64,000 bases of DNA from Kitasatospora cineracea (GCF_003751605.1 NZ_RJVJ01000002.1:124001-188000); one strand, 5' to 3'; counted from the first letter of the stretch, positions 1-9,204 are shown. Notes: a model not told the origin generated them from the sequence alone. Numbers and translations are program-made.

Positions 1-1
1 C

Positions 2-697
2 GCCGTGCTGGAGCGGCTGTTCGACCACCCGGCGGCCGAGCGCACGCCGGAGCGGGCGCTCGGGCTGCTGGGCCCGCAGTGGGAGCGGTTGCTGGGGGAA
101 CGGCCGGAGCTGGCGGAACTGTTCCCGGGCGAGCCGGAGAAGTTGGCGGACTGGCTGGCGGACGCCGAGAAGCTGGTGCGCCGCTGGTTCCGGCTGGAGG
201 ACCCGACCCGGCTGCACCCGGTGGAGCGGGAGCTGTACGTGGAGACCGCGCTGGCCTCGGGGCTGCTGCTGCGCGGGTACATCGACCGGGTGGACGTCGC
301 GCCGTCCGGCGAGGTGCGGCTGGTGGACTACAAGACCGGCCGGGCGCCCTCGCGGGACTTCGAGGGCAAGGCGATGTTCCAGATGAAGTTCTACGCGCTG
401 GTGGTGTGGCGGTGGAAGGGCGTGGTCCCCAAGCGCCTGCAGCTGGTGTACCTGGGCGGCGGCGGGGACGTGGTGACGTACGACCCGGACGAGGCCGACC
501 TGCTCGCGGTGGAGCGCAAGCTGGAGGCGCTGTGGGAGGCGATCTCGGCGGCGGTGGCCACCGGTGACTTCCCGGCGACCCGCAACCGGCTGTGCGACTG
601 GTGCGACCACCAGGCGTCCTGCCCGGAGTTCGGCGGCACTCCCCCGCCGTACCCGCTGCCCCTGGCTACTGAGACCATTCCTGGCAAGGAGTCGTAG
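2..697 (+). CDS. RecB-family PD-(D/E)XK exonuclease, C-terminal part (runs off left edge)
   Basis: This is the C-terminal ~231 residues of a nuclease of the RecB/Cas4-like PD-(D/E)XK superfamily; the start lies outside the window. Counting from the first GTG at 5, the nuclease core is readable as GYIDRVDV (91-98) followed by VDYKTG (107-112), which supplies the Asp and the D-x-K catalytic pair, and then QMKFYA (126-131), the usual glutamine/tyrosine motif. Near the C-terminus C197, C200 and C206 form a CxxC-x5-C group that in this family commonly belongs to an iron-sulfur cluster, with the fourth cysteine upstream. Stand-alone proteins of this type are common in actinobacteria and are presumed to process DNA ends; the exact substrate is not evident. 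The stop codon abuts the GTG of the response regulator, so the two genes are cotranscribed and translationally coupled. Confidence 0.88.
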   Translation, partial: AVLERLFDHPAAERTPERALGLLGPQWERLLGERPELAELFPGEPEKLADWLADAEKLVRRWFRLEDPTRLHPVERELYVETALASGLLLRGYIDRVDVAPSGEVRLVDYKTGRAPSRDFEGKAMFQMKFYALVVWRWKGVVPKRLQLVYLGGGGDVVTYDPDEADLLAVERKLEALWEAISAAVATGDFPATRNRLCDWCDHQASCPEFGGTPPPYPLPLATETIPGKES

Positions 698-1369
698 GTG
701 ACGATCCGTGTGCTGCTGGTGGACGACCAGCCGCTGCTGCGTACCGGTTTCCGGATGATCCTGGAGGCGGAGTCCGACCTGGTGGTGGTCGGCGAGGCGG
801 GCGACGGGCAGCAGGCGCTGGACCAGGTCCGCGCGCTGCAGCCGGACGTGGTGCTGATGGACATCCGGATGCCGCGGATGGACGGCGTGGAGGCGACCCG
901 GCGGATCTCCGGGCCGGACCGGGACGGCCCGGCGAAGGTGCTGGTGCTGACCACCTTCGACCTGGACGAGTACGTGGTGGAGGCGCTGCGCGCGGGCGCC
1001 AGCGGCTTCCTGCTGAAGGACGTGCCGGCCGAGGAGCTGGTGCAGGCGATCCGGGTGGTGGCGGACGGCGCGGCGATGCTGGCCCCGTCGGTGACCCGCC
1101 GGCTGCTGGACATGTACGCCACCAAGCTGCCCTCCGGCGACGAGGCGCCGCCGCAGGCGCTGACGGTGCTGACCGAGCGCGAGGTGGAGGTGCTGCGGCT
1201 GGTGGCGCGCGGGCTGTCGAACGCGGAGATCGCCGCCGAGCTGTTCGTCTCGGAGACCACGGTGAAGACGCACGTGGGCCACGTGCTGACCAAGCTGCAG
1301 CTGCGCGACCGGGTGCAGGCGGCGGTGTACGCGTACGAGAGCGGCCTGGTGCGCCCGGGCGCGCTGTAG
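698..1369 (+). CDS. NarL/LuxR-family two-component response regulator
   Basis: A 223-residue DNA-binding response regulator. The receiver domain (about 3-120) has the acidic pocket D9/D10, the phosphoacceptor D55 in VLMDIRMP, the switch threonines at 85/86 and K107 in LLKD. A LuxR-type helix-turn-helix occupies about 157-215 (LTEREVEVLRLVARG...SETTVKTHV). The GTG at 698 directly follows the preceding TAG and has an AAGGAG ribosome site at 686-691, inside the upstream nuclease gene, which fixes the start. No histidine kinase is adjacent, so the cognate kinase is either upstream of the window or unlinked. Pairing a regulator with a RecB-like nuclease in one transcript is notable but may be only convenience of expression. 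Confidence 0.95.
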   Translation: MTIRVLLVDDQPLLRTGFRMILEAESDLVVVGEAGDGQQALDQVRALQPDVVLMDIRMPRMDGVEATRRISGPDRDGPAKVLVLTTFDLDEYVVEALRAGASGFLLKDVPAEELVQAIRVVADGAAMLAPSVTRRLLDMYATKLPSGDEAPPQALTVLTEREVEVLRLVARGLSNAEIAAELFVSETTVKTHVGHVLTKLQLRDRVQAAVYAYESGLVRPGAL

Positions 1370-1389
1370 TCCGTCCGACGCCGGAGAAC

Positions 1390-1433
1390 GCCGAACGGCC
1401 CGTCACCCCCTCGGGGGCGGCGGGCCGTTCGGC
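1390..1433. terminator. Terminator hairpin, 13-bp perfect stem
   Basis: Arms 1390-1402 and 1421-1433 (GCCGAACGGCCCG and its complement) enclose an 18-nt loop that itself can pair (CCCC/GGGG). It lies between the convergent response regulator and binding-protein genes and can serve both strands. There is no T-run, as is usual in this GC range. Confidence 0.85.
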
Positions 1434-1457
1434 TGCGCTCGGTGCTCCGGCGGATCG

Positions 1458-3050
1458 TTACTTCGCGGTGCGGCCGATCTCCCAGAACCGGAACACGCCG
1501 GTGTTGTCCACGGTGGAGTCCACGCCGGTGATGGCGGGCTGGTACACGTAGAAGGACTTGTTCTGGAACAGCGGGACCATCGGGACGGCGTCGGCCAGGA
1601 TCTTCTGGATCTGGTCGTAGGCGCCGCCGCCGGAGCGGTCGGTGAGCTTGATGGAGTCCGGCACCAGCTTGTCGCTGATCTGCGGGTTGTCCCAACCGTT
1701 GTGGTAGGCGCCGCCGTTGACCACCAGCGGGCTGATGTAGTCGTCCGCGTCGGCGTAGTCGGGGGTCCAGCCGACGGTGTACGCCTGGTAGCTGCCGTTC
1801 TTCCAGCCGGCCTGGTAGGCGGTCCAGTCGGCCTCCTGCTGGACGGTGACCTGGAACAGGCCGCCGTTCTCCAGCTGCTGCTTGACCGACTCCAGTTCGG
1901 CGGCGCCGGCCCGGGCCCGGGACCAGGTCAGGGTGAGCTTGACCGGGGTGGCGACGTGCGCGTTGGCGAGGATCCGCTTGGCCTTGGCCGGGTCGGGCTC
2001 GCCGTACTTGTCGAAGAAGGCGGTGGTGTGGCCGGCGATGCCCGCCGGGACGACCGAGTACAGCGGCTGCACGGTGCCCGCGTACACGTCGTGGGCGAGC
2101 GCCTTGCGGTCGACCAGCTGGGCGGCGGCCTGCCGGACGGCCTGGTTGCCGCCGGTCTCGTCCTTGGTGTTGAAGACCAGGTAGCGGGTGTCGCCGGAGG
2201 CGCCCTCGGCGACCCGGAGCTTGCCGGTGCCGGCCAGGTCGTCGCTCTTGATCTGGGCGGCCGCGGCCGGGTCGAGGCTGTTGTCGGTGAGGTCGACCTC
2301 GCCGCTGTCCAGGGCGGACTTCAGCTGCTCGGGCTTGTCGAAGTAGCGCACCGTGAACTTGCTGTTCAGCAGGTTGGCGGTGCCCTGGTAGTTCGGGTTG
2401 GCGCTGAGCGCGATCCTGCTGGGCGCCTTGCCGTTCATCTCGACCGAGTCGATCTTGTACGGGCCGGAGCCGACCAGCGAGCCGTTGCCGAGCAGCTTGT
2501 CGGCCGGGAACACCTGGTGGTCGACGATCGCGCCGGCCGCCGAGGCCAGCTTGGCCGGGAGCACCGCGTCGGGGCTCTCCAGGTGGAAGGTCACGTCGCG
2601 GTCGCCGGAGGTCTCCACCGAGGCGATGGTGGACAGCAGCGGGCCGGGGCCGGACGGGTCGGCGATCTTCTTGACCCGGTCGACGGAGAACTTGACGTCC
2701 GCGGCGGTCAGCGGGTGCCCGTTGGAGAACTTCAGGCCGCTGCGCAGCTTGCAGGTGTAGGTGAGCGCGTCGGAGCCGGTGAACTGGCAGGACTCGGCGG
2801 CGTCGGGCTGCGGCTCGGTCGCGCCGGCCGGGAAGCTCAGCAGCGACTGGAAGGCGTTGTTGAGGACCAGCCAGGAGCCCGCGTCGTAGGCGCCGGCCGG
2901 GTCGAGCACGCTGGTCACGCTGGTGGTGCCCATGGTGATCGCCGTGCTGCCGCCACCGCCGGCGACCTTCTCGACGGAGGCGCAGCCCGCGGCCGTGGTG
3001 GCGACGAGAGCGGCACAGCTGAGCACGGCCAGGCGGTTGGGCGTCGTCAT
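1458..3050 (-). CDS. ABC transporter substrate-binding lipoprotein, family 5 (oligopeptide/nickel type)
   Basis: A 530-residue exported solute receptor. The N-terminus is a lipoprotein signal peptide with lipobox ATTAAGC, so C23 is the predicted lipid-modified residue. The mature part follows the SBP family 5 pattern, with LTYTCKLRSGLKFSNGHPL and an ADVKFSVDRV segment early, and PFxx/DxDDYISP-like segments late. Length matches the family (about 500-560). Such proteins deliver peptides, or occasionally sugars or metals, to a DppBC/OppBC permease. No permease or ATPase is next to it, so it is an orphan receptor that must dock to a transporter elsewhere or act as a sensor. It is transcribed alone, ending at the 1390-1433 hairpin. 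Confidence 0.93.
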   Translation of the reverse strand: MTTPNRLAVLSCAALVATTAAGCASVEKVAGGGGSTAITMGTTSVTSVLDPAGAYDAGSWLVLNNAFQSLLSFPAGATEPQPDAAESCQFTGSDALTYTCKLRSGLKFSNGHPLTAADVKFSVDRVKKIADPSGPGPLLSTIASVETSGDRDVTFHLESPDAVLPAKLASAAGAIVDHQVFPADKLLGNGSLVGSGPYKIDSVEMNGKAPSRIALSANPNYQGTANLLNSKFTVRYFDKPEQLKSALDSGEVDLTDNSLDPAAAAQIKSDDLAGTGKLRVAEGASGDTRYLVFNTKDETGGNQAVRQAAAQLVDRKALAHDVYAGTVQPLYSVVPAGIAGHTTAFFDKYGEPDPAKAKRILANAHVATPVKLTLTWSRARAGAAELESVKQQLENGGLFQVTVQQEADWTAYQAGWKNGSYQAYTVGWTPDYADADDYISPLVVNGGAYHNGWDNPQISDKLVPDSIKLTDRSGGGAYDQIQKILADAVPMVPLFQNKSFYVYQPAITGVDSTVDNTGVFRFWEIGRTAK

Positions 3051-3391
3051 GCGGGGTGGTCTTCCTCACTGCGTGCGGCCGGCTGTCGCCGGTGCCCGCC
3101 GCCCGGCGCCGGGGTGGGGCGGGGCCGCGGGTCTGCTGCGGCCGCGGGCCCGTTCTCCCGGGTTTCCGGTGGTGGGCGGCGCGGCACGGGGACTGAACGG
3201 GAGTTAGCGTGCCACATCGCTTCCGGTCGCTCACCGAGGGTTCGAACGGTGGTCGCGCGGGGTTCGGACGATCTTGTCCGGGCAGCCGACGAGTTGTCAG
3301 CCAATGCCCGTTTTCACCCGCGGCGGCGGACACGTTCCGCATACCACCGGACGCGGAACGAAACCGGCAAAGGCCGCGGGGGAGACGAACC
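3051..3391. other. Intergenic region, no gene seen
   Basis: About 340 bp between the orphan binding-protein gene and the HAD gene, both on the minus strand. It should hold the binding-protein promoter and its leader. I see a short GTTCGAAC palindrome near 3240 but no convincing operator, riboswitch or small gene; the open frames here lack ribosome sites and have no recognisable protein character. Confidence 0.5.
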
Positions 3392-4096
3392 TCACACCCG
3401 GGCACCGGCCAGGGTGCGCAGCAGGCCGAGGTCGACCTGCTCCAGCGAGGGCAGCACCAGGCGGCCCGGGGCGGGCTCGATCGCGGCGATGGAGGGGACG
3501 GCGATGACCGGGCAGCCGGCCGCCTCGGCGGCGGCGACGCCGGTGGGGGTGTCCTCGACGACCACGCAGCGGGCCGGTTCGGCGCCCAGCCGGGCGGCGG
3601 CGGTCAGGTAGGGATCGGGGTGCGGCTTGGTGCGGGCGACCTCGTCGCCGGCCACCGTGAAGGCGAAGTGCTGGGCGCCCAGGCTGCGCAGCACGATGTC
3701 GATGATGTGCCGGTGCGAGGCGGAGACCAGCGCGGCCGGGACGCCGTGCGCGGCCAGCGTGTTGAGCAGCCGCTCGGCGCCGGGCATCAGCGGGACGCCG
3801 CCGGCCAGCAGGTCGACGAAGCGCTGGTTGATCAGGACGGTCAGCTCGGCCGGGCTGAGGGTGACCGCGGTGCGGGTGATCAGGTAGTCGATCACCCGGC
3901 TCATCGGGCCGCCGACCACGTGGGTGCGGTCCTCGGCGGTGAGCCGGTGGCCGAGTTCGGCGAACAGGTCGACCTCGGCCTGCCACCAGAAGTCCTCGGT
4001 GTCGACCAGGGTGCCGTCCATGTCGAGCAGGACGGCCTGCAGGCCGCTGTCCTCGCCGTCTCCGCCGATGCGGACCGGGGTCGAGACCGTCGTCAT
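3392..4096 (-). CDS. HAD-superfamily hydrolase (beta-phosphoglucomutase/phosphatase-like, subfamily IA)
   Basis: A 234-residue HAD phosphatase. Motif I is LLDMDGTLVDTE, with nucleophile D25 and acid D27. Motif II is the serine of LVSASH, motif III the lysine of RTKPHPDPY, and motif IV the VVEDTPTG aspartate. The helical cap inserted between motifs I and II, and the order KPxPDxY then EDSxxG-like, are those of subfamily IA3 (phosphoglycolate phosphatase, beta-phosphoglucomutase, sugar-phosphatases). The substrate cannot be read from sequence. I chose the ATG at 4096 because GGAAGGA precedes it; the frame stays open upstream to 4312 only because it passes through the large palindrome. It lies downstream of metH on the same strand but is separated from it by that palindrome. 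Confidence 0.9.
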   Translation of the reverse strand: MTTVSTPVRIGGDGEDSGLQAVLLDMDGTLVDTEDFWWQAEVDLFAELGHRLTAEDRTHVVGGPMSRVIDYLITRTAVTLSPAELTVLINQRFVDLLAGGVPLMPGAERLLNTLAAHGVPAALVSASHRHIIDIVLRSLGAQHFAFTVAGDEVARTKPHPDPYLTAAARLGAEPARCVVVEDTPTGVAAAEAAGCPVIAVPSIAAIEPAPGRLVLPSLEQVDLGLLRTLAGARV

Positions 4097-4148
4097 GCGC
4101 GCCGTCCTTCCGGGTGGGTGGCCGGGCGCGGACGCGTCCGGGGATGGC

Positions 4149-4349
4149 ACGGGCCGGCCCGCCAGGCCTCGCCCGGCCGGTCTTGTCGGATCAGCGCGCG
4201 GCGTCGGGCGCCCGGCTGGGAGTGCCGGCGGAACGCCCTCGTACTGGGTGTACTTGGGTGTTTCGCCGGTGCTTCCAGCCGGGATGCCCGACGCCGCGCG
4301 CTGATCCGACAAGACCGGCCGGGCGAGGCCCAGCTGCGGACCGGCCCGT
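4149..4349. repeat. Large nested palindrome between metH and the HAD gene (45-bp perfect arms)
   Basis: Arms 4165-4209 and 4286-4330 are perfect 45-bp inverted repeats. Inside them, about 4211-4233 and 4262-4283 pair imperfectly (CCCGGCTGG...CCAGCCGGG), and outside, ACGGGCCGG at 4149-4157 pairs with CCGGCCCGT at 4341-4349. The whole unit is about 200 bp and non-coding. The perfect stem is far longer than a normal terminator. As RNA from the metH transcript it would make a long double-stranded 3' structure that could end transcription or be cut by RNase III. Its symmetry also suits a MITE-like or other mobile intergenic palindrome. No target-site duplication is obvious to me. Confidence 0.9.
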
Positions 4350-4430
4350 TCAGGATCATCAAGGATACGCCCGCCCGGTCGGATTGCACCGGACGGCGGT
4401 GCGGCGAACGGATGATCCCCGGTTGAAGAC

Positions 4431-7400
4431 TTACCGCGCGTTGAAGTACTTGGCCTCGGGGTGGTGCAGCACGATGGCGTCGGTGGACTGCTCGGGGTGC
4501 AGCTGGTACTCCTCGGAGAGGATCACGCCGACCCGCTCGGGCTTGAGCAGCTCGGCGATCTTGGCCCGGTCCGACAGCTCGGGGCAGGCGCCGTAGCCGA
4601 GCGAGAAGCGGGCGCCGCGGTACTTGAGCGCGAACATGTCCCGGACGTCCTGCGGGTCCTCGTCGCCGAAGCCCAGCTCGTAGCGGACCCGGGCGTGCCA
4701 GAACTCGGCCAGAGCCTCGGCCAGTTGGACGGACAGGCCGTGCAGTTCGAGGTAGTCGCGGTAGGAGTTGCCGGCGAACAGCTCGTTGGCGGCCTCGGAG
4801 ATCCGGTTGCCCATGGTGACCACCTGCAGGCCGACCACGTCGCGCTCGCCGGACTCCTCCGGGCGGAAGAAGTCGGCCAGGCACAGGCGGCGGCCGCGGC
4901 GCTGGCGCGGGAAGGTGAAGCGGGTCAGCTCGGAGCCGTCCTCGCGGTACAGGATCAGGTCGTCGCCCTTGGAGTTGGCCGGGTAGTAGCCGTAGACCAC
5001 GGCGGGCTCCAGCCAGCCCTCGGTCTGCAGGCGGTCCAGCCAGCCGCGCAGCCGCGGGCGGCCCTCGGTCTCCACCAGCTCCTCGTAGCTCGGACCGCCG
5101 CTGCGCCCGCCCTTGAGGCCCCACTGGCCCTTGAACAGGGCGTCCTCGTCCAGCCAGGAGGCGTAGTCCTGGAACGGGACGCCCTTGATGATCCGGTCGC
5201 CCCAGAACGGCGGGGTCGGGACCGGGTTGTCGACGGACACGTCGGAGCGGATCTGGCCGAGGTTGGCCTCCTCCGGCTCCTCGACCTCGACCCGGGCGTG
5301 CCGGCGCTTGCGCAGCTCGGGCAGGGCGGCGCCGGGGACGCCGCGCTTGATGCCGATCAGCGCGTCCATCAGGCGCAGGCCCTCGAAGGCGTCCCGGGCG
5401 TAGCGGACCTCGCCGTCGTAGATCTCGTGCAGGTCCTGCTCGACGTAGGCGCGGGTGAGGGCGGCGCCGCCGAGGATCACCGGGTAGTCGGCGGCCAGCG
5501 CGCGCTGGTTGAGCTCCTCCAGGTTCTCCTTCATGATCACCGTGGACTTGACCAGCAGGCCGGACATGCCGATCACGTCGGCCTTGTGCTGCTGGGCGGC
5601 CTCCAGGATCGCCGAGACCGGCTGCTTGATGCCCAGGTTGACCACGTTGTAGCCGTTGTTGGACAGGATGATGTCGACCAGGTTCTTGCCGATGTCGTGC
5701 ACGTCGCCCTTGACGGTGGCCAGCACGATGGTGCCCTTGCCCTCGCTGTCGGCCTTCTCCATGTGCGGTTCGAGGTGCGCGACGGCGGCCTTCATCACCT
5801 CGGCGGACTGCAGCACGAACGGCAGCTGCATCTCGCCGGAGCCGAACAGCTCGCCGACCACCTTCATGCCGGACAGCAGCGTGTCGTTGATGATCTCCAG
5901 CGCGGGGCGCTCGGTCAGCGCGGCGTCCAGGTCGGCCTCCAGGCCGTTGCGTTCGCCGTCGATGATCCGGCGCTGCAGGCGCTCCTCGAGCGGGAGGGCG
6001 GCCAGCTCCTCGGCCTTGGACGCGGCGGAGGAGGCCGCGGAGACGCCCTCGAACAGCTGGAGCAGCTTCTGCAGCGGGTCGTAGCCCTCGGCGCGGCGGT
6101 CGTAGACCAGGTCGAGGGCGGTCTGCCGGCGGTCCTCCGGGATCCGGTTCATCGGGAGGATCTTGGCGGCGTGCACGATCGCCGAGTCCAGGCCGGCCTC
6201 CACGCACTCGTGCAGGAACACCGAGTTGACCACCTGGCGGGCGGCCGGGTTGAGGCCGAAGGAGATGTTCGACAGGCCGAGGGTGGTCTGCACGTCCGGG
6301 CGGCGGCGCTTGAGCTCGCGGATCGCCTCGATGGTCTCGATGCCGTCGCGGCGGGACTCCTCCTGGCCGGTGGCCAGGGTGAAGGTCAGGCAGTCGACCA
6401 GGATCGAGCCCTCGTCGATGCCGTACTCGCCGGTGAGCTGGTCGATCAGGCGCTCGGCGATGGCGACCTTGGTCTCGGCGGTGCGGGCCTGGCCCTCCTC
6501 GTCGATGGTCAGCGCGATCAGGCCGGCGCCGTGCTCGCGGGCCAGCGCGGCGATCTTCCCGAACCGGGTGTCGGGGCCGTCGCCGTCCTCGTAGTTGACC
6601 GAGTTGAGCACCGCGCGGCCGCCGAGCATCTCCAGGCCGGCCTTGAGCACCGGCGGCTCGGTGGAGTCCAGCACGATCGGCAGGGTGGAGGCGGTGGCCA
6701 GCCGGCCGGCGATCTCCCGCATGTCGGCGACGCCGTCGCGGCCGACGTAGTCGACGCACAGGTCGAGCAGGTGGGCGCCCTCGCGGATCTGCTCGCGGGC
6801 GATCTCCACGCAGGTCTGCCAGTCCGCGGCGAGCATCGCCTCGCGGAACTTCTTCGAGCCGTTGGCGTTGGTGCGCTCGCCGATCGCCAGGTAGGAGGTG
6901 TCCTGCCGGAACGGCACCGCCTGGTACAGCGAGGCCGCGGACGCCTCCGGCCGCGGGTTGCGCGCCGTGATCGGCAGGCCCTGGACCCGTTCGACCACCT
7001 GCCGCAGGTGCTCGGGGGTGGTGCCGCAGCAGCCGCCGACCAGGGCCAGGCCGTAGTCGCGGACGAAGCCCTCGTGCGCGTCGGCGAGCTCCTCGGGGCT
7101 GAGCGGGTAGTGCGAGCCGTCCTTGGTGAGCACCGGCAGGCCGGCGTTCGGCATGCAGGAGAGGCCGACCTTGGCGTTCTTCGCCAGGTAGCGCAGGTGC
7201 TCGCTGTACTCCTCGGGGCCGGTGGCGCAGTTCAGGCCGATGAAGTCGATGCCCAGCGGTTCGAGCGCGGTCAGCGCCGCGCCGATCTCCGAGCCCAGCA
7301 GCATGGTGCCGGTGGTCTCCACGGTGACCTGGGCGAGGATCGGCAGGCTCACGCCCGCCTCGGCCAGGGCCGCCTGGCAGCCCAGCACGGACGCCTTGGT

Positions 7401-7934
7401 CTGCAGCAGGTCCTGGCTGGTCTCGATCAGCAGCGCGTCGACGCCGCCCGCGATCAGGCCGGCCGCGTTCTGCCGGAAGCCCTCGCGGACCACCTCGAAG
7501 GTGGTGTGGCCGAGCGTCGGCAGCTTGGTGCCGGGGCCCATCGAGCCGAGCACCCAGCGGGTGCGGCCGTCCTTCGCGGTGAAGGTGTCGGCCACCTCGC
7601 GGGCGAGCCGGGCGCCCGCCTCGGACAGCTCGAAGATCCGCTCGGGGACGTCGTACTCGCTCAGCGCCCAGTGGTTGGCGCCGAAGGTGTTGGTCTCCAC
7701 GCAGTCCACGCCGACCGCGAAGTACGCCTCGTGCACCGAGCGCACGATGTCGGGGCGGGTGACGTTCAGGACCTCGTTGCAGCCCTCGAGCTGCTGGAAG
7801 TCCTCCATCGTCGGCTCCTGCGCCTGGAGCATGGTGCCCATCGCCCCGTCGGCCACCACGACTCGGGTGGCGAGGGCCTCGCGCAGGGCGTCGGCGCGGT
7901 CCTGCTGGGCGGACGTGGGTACAACGGTGGCCAT
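4431..7934 (-). CDS. metH: Cobalamin-dependent methionine synthase
   Basis: A 1167-residue 5-methyltetrahydrofolate-homocysteine methyltransferase, which transfers a methyl group from methyl-folate through cob(I)alamin to homocysteine. The four modules are in canonical order. The homocysteine domain (about 20-320) has zinc ligands C236 in LNCATG and C302/C303 in GGCCGTTP. The pterin domain (about 345-610) contains IGERTNANGSKKF. The cobalamin cap and Rossmann module (about 640-870) has GDVHDIGKN at 743-751, with H746 as the lower axial cobalt ligand. The C-terminal reactivation domain (about 900-1167) contains the RYSLGYGACP-type SAM site (here RFSLGYGACP). Length is normal, so all parts are present. 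The ATG at 7934 has AGGGAG upstream. No B12 riboswitch is seen in the 147-bp leader region. Confidence 0.98.
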   Translation of the reverse strand: MATVVPTSAQQDRADALREALATRVVVADGAMGTMLQAQEPTMEDFQQLEGCNEVLNVTRPDIVRSVHEAYFAVGVDCVETNTFGANHWALSEYDVPERIFELSEAGARLAREVADTFTAKDGRTRWVLGSMGPGTKLPTLGHTTFEVVREGFRQNAAGLIAGGVDALLIETSQDLLQTKASVLGCQAALAEAGVSLPILAQVTVETTGTMLLGSEIGAALTALEPLGIDFIGLNCATGPEEYSEHLRYLAKNAKVGLSCMPNAGLPVLTKDGSHYPLSPEELADAHEGFVRDYGLALVGGCCGTTPEHLRQVVERVQGLPITARNPRPEASAASLYQAVPFRQDTSYLAIGERTNANGSKKFREAMLAADWQTCVEIAREQIREGAHLLDLCVDYVGRDGVADMREIAGRLATASTLPIVLDSTEPPVLKAGLEMLGGRAVLNSVNYEDGDGPDTRFGKIAALAREHGAGLIALTIDEEGQARTAETKVAIAERLIDQLTGEYGIDEGSILVDCLTFTLATGQEESRRDGIETIEAIRELKRRRPDVQTTLGLSNISFGLNPAARQVVNSVFLHECVEAGLDSAIVHAAKILPMNRIPEDRRQTALDLVYDRRAEGYDPLQKLLQLFEGVSAASSAASKAEELAALPLEERLQRRIIDGERNGLEADLDAALTERPALEIINDTLLSGMKVVGELFGSGEMQLPFVLQSAEVMKAAVAHLEPHMEKADSEGKGTIVLATVKGDVHDIGKNLVDIILSNNGYNVVNLGIKQPVSAILEAAQQHKADVIGMSGLLVKSTVIMKENLEELNQRALAADYPVILGGAALTRAYVEQDLHEIYDGEVRYARDAFEGLRLMDALIGIKRGVPGAALPELRKRRHARVEVEEPEEANLGQIRSDVSVDNPVPTPPFWGDRIIKGVPFQDYASWLDEDALFKGQWGLKGGRSGGPSYEELVETEGRPRLRGWLDRLQTEGWLEPAVVYGYYPANSKGDDLILYREDGSELTRFTFPRQRRGRRLCLADFFRPEESGERDVVGLQVVTMGNRISEAANELFAGNSYRDYLELHGLSVQLAEALAEFWHARVRYELGFGDEDPQDVRDMFALKYRGARFSLGYGACPELSDRAKIAELLKPERVGVILSEEYQLHPEQSTDAIVLHHPEAKYFNAR

Positions 7935-8081
7935 GTGGCTGCTCCCTGAGTGCGACGGCTGTCGGCTATGCGGCCCCACCTGGACCGGGGACGCACCCGG
8001 CCAGGGTATCGGTCCCACCGGGGCGGAGCGGAACCCGTTCCGCATCCTGGGCGTCCTTGTCCACCGGAAGGGAGCACGATC

Positions 8082-9194
8082 ATGCCCACTTCGGAGGAAC
8101 AGAGCCGGTGGCAGCGCGCCGCGCACGCCCTACGAGCGTCCGAATGGCGGACACTCCCGGGCCGGGCGCGCCGCCGCTGGCGCGGGCGGACCCGCTGGAG
8201 CCGGCGCCGCCGCGTCCTCACCGTGCTCACCGCGGCGCTCGTCCTGCTGGTGGTGCCGGTGCTCGGCGCCGCGGCCGCACTGCGCTGGGAGTACGCCGGC
8301 GAACCGGCCGCGGACGCCCGCACCCGCGGCAAGGACGCCATCTGGCTCGGCCACGCCTGGGTCGACGGGCGGCGCACCCCGGAGGAGCTGACCTCGCTCG
8401 CCGCGAAGGTGCGCAGCACCGGCATCCACGACCTGTACGTGCACACCGGGCCGCTGGAGCACGACGGCTCGCTCGACCCGGCGCTGGCGCCCGGCGCGGC
8501 GGACTTCCTGGCCCGGGCGCACGCGGCGATGCCCGGGGTGCGGATCCAGTCCTGGCTGGGGGACGTGGTCGCCCCCGAGAAGGTCGGCCTGCACCTGGAC
8601 CGCGCCGACGTCCGGGACCGGATCACCGCCTCCGCGCAGCAGGTCCTCGACCTGGGCTTCGACGGCGTCCACTTCGACCTGGAGCCCGTGCACTCCGGCT
8701 CGGCCGGGTTCCTCGCCCTGCTCGACCAGGTGCACGCGCTGACCGCCGCCCGCTCGGTGCCGCTGTCCATCGCCGCCCCGCAGATCGATCCCGTCCCCGG
8801 GCTGGGCCGGGTCACCTTCGCGCTCAGCGACCACGGCAAGTACTGGTCGGCCGGGTACTTCGCGGCGGCGGCCCGGCGGGTCGACCAGGTCGCGGTGATG
8901 TCGTACGACACCTCGATGCCGGTCGAGTCGCTGTACGGCGGCTACGTCGCCCGGCAGACCTCGCTGGCCCTCGCCAACACCCCGCCCGGCGTCGACCTGC
9001 TGATGGGCCTGCCCGCGTACTGGGCGGACACGCCCACGCACCGGGGCGACGCCGAGACGGTCCGCGCGGCGGTCCGCGGGGCCCGGCTGGGCCTCGGCGC
9101 GGGCGGACGGCAGAACTTCGGGCTCGCGCTGTACGTGGACTTCGCGGCGACGCCGGACCACTGGGCGGCGTACCGGGACGGCTGGTGCAACTAG
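8082..9194 (+). CDS. Membrane-anchored glycoside hydrolase family 18-like protein
   Basis: A 370-residue protein with an arginine-rich cytoplasmic N-terminus, one hydrophobic anchor at about 45-67 and an extracellular TIM-barrel-like domain. The strand-4 signature DGVHFDLE (194-201) matches the GH18 pattern DGxxxDxE, with E201 in the acid/base position. MSYDTSMP fits the later conserved M-x-Y-D strand, and the length fits a minimal GH18 barrel. Proteins of this type in actinobacteria are poorly characterised, so chitinase activity should not be assumed. The ATG at 8082 is supported by GGAAGGGA at about 8066-8073. The gene is divergent from metH and ends 226 bp before the convergent alpha-glucosidase gene. 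Confidence 0.78.
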   Translation: MPTSEEQSRWQRAAHALRASEWRTLPGRARRRWRGRTRWSRRRRVLTVLTAALVLLVVPVLGAAAALRWEYAGEPAADARTRGKDAIWLGHAWVDGRRTPEELTSLAAKVRSTGIHDLYVHTGPLEHDGSLDPALAPGAADFLARAHAAMPGVRIQSWLGDVVAPEKVGLHLDRADVRDRITASAQQVLDLGFDGVHFDLEPVHSGSAGFLALLDQVHALTAARSVPLSIAAPQIDPVPGLGRVTFALSDHGKYWSAGYFAAAARRVDQVAVMSYDTSMPVESLYGGYVARQTSLALANTPPGVDLLMGLPAYWADTPTHRGDAETVRAAVRGARLGLGAGGRQNFGLALYVDFAATPDHWAAYRDGWCN

Positions 9195-9204
9195 GTTGCG
9201 GAAG

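Noticed and set aside
4097..4312. N-terminal extension of the HAD phosphatase to 4312
   Set aside because: The extension is the large palindrome read as protein; the ATG at 4096 has a good ribosome site and begins the family's usual N-terminus.
7935..8081. B12 or SAM riboswitch upstream of metH
   Set aside because: The 147-bp gap has no recognisable B12-box or SAM-I core, and the region is shared with the divergent GH18-like gene.
9187..9199. GCAAC-TAG-GTTGC palindrome centred on the GH18-like stop codon
   Set aside because: Only 5-bp arms; expected by chance.
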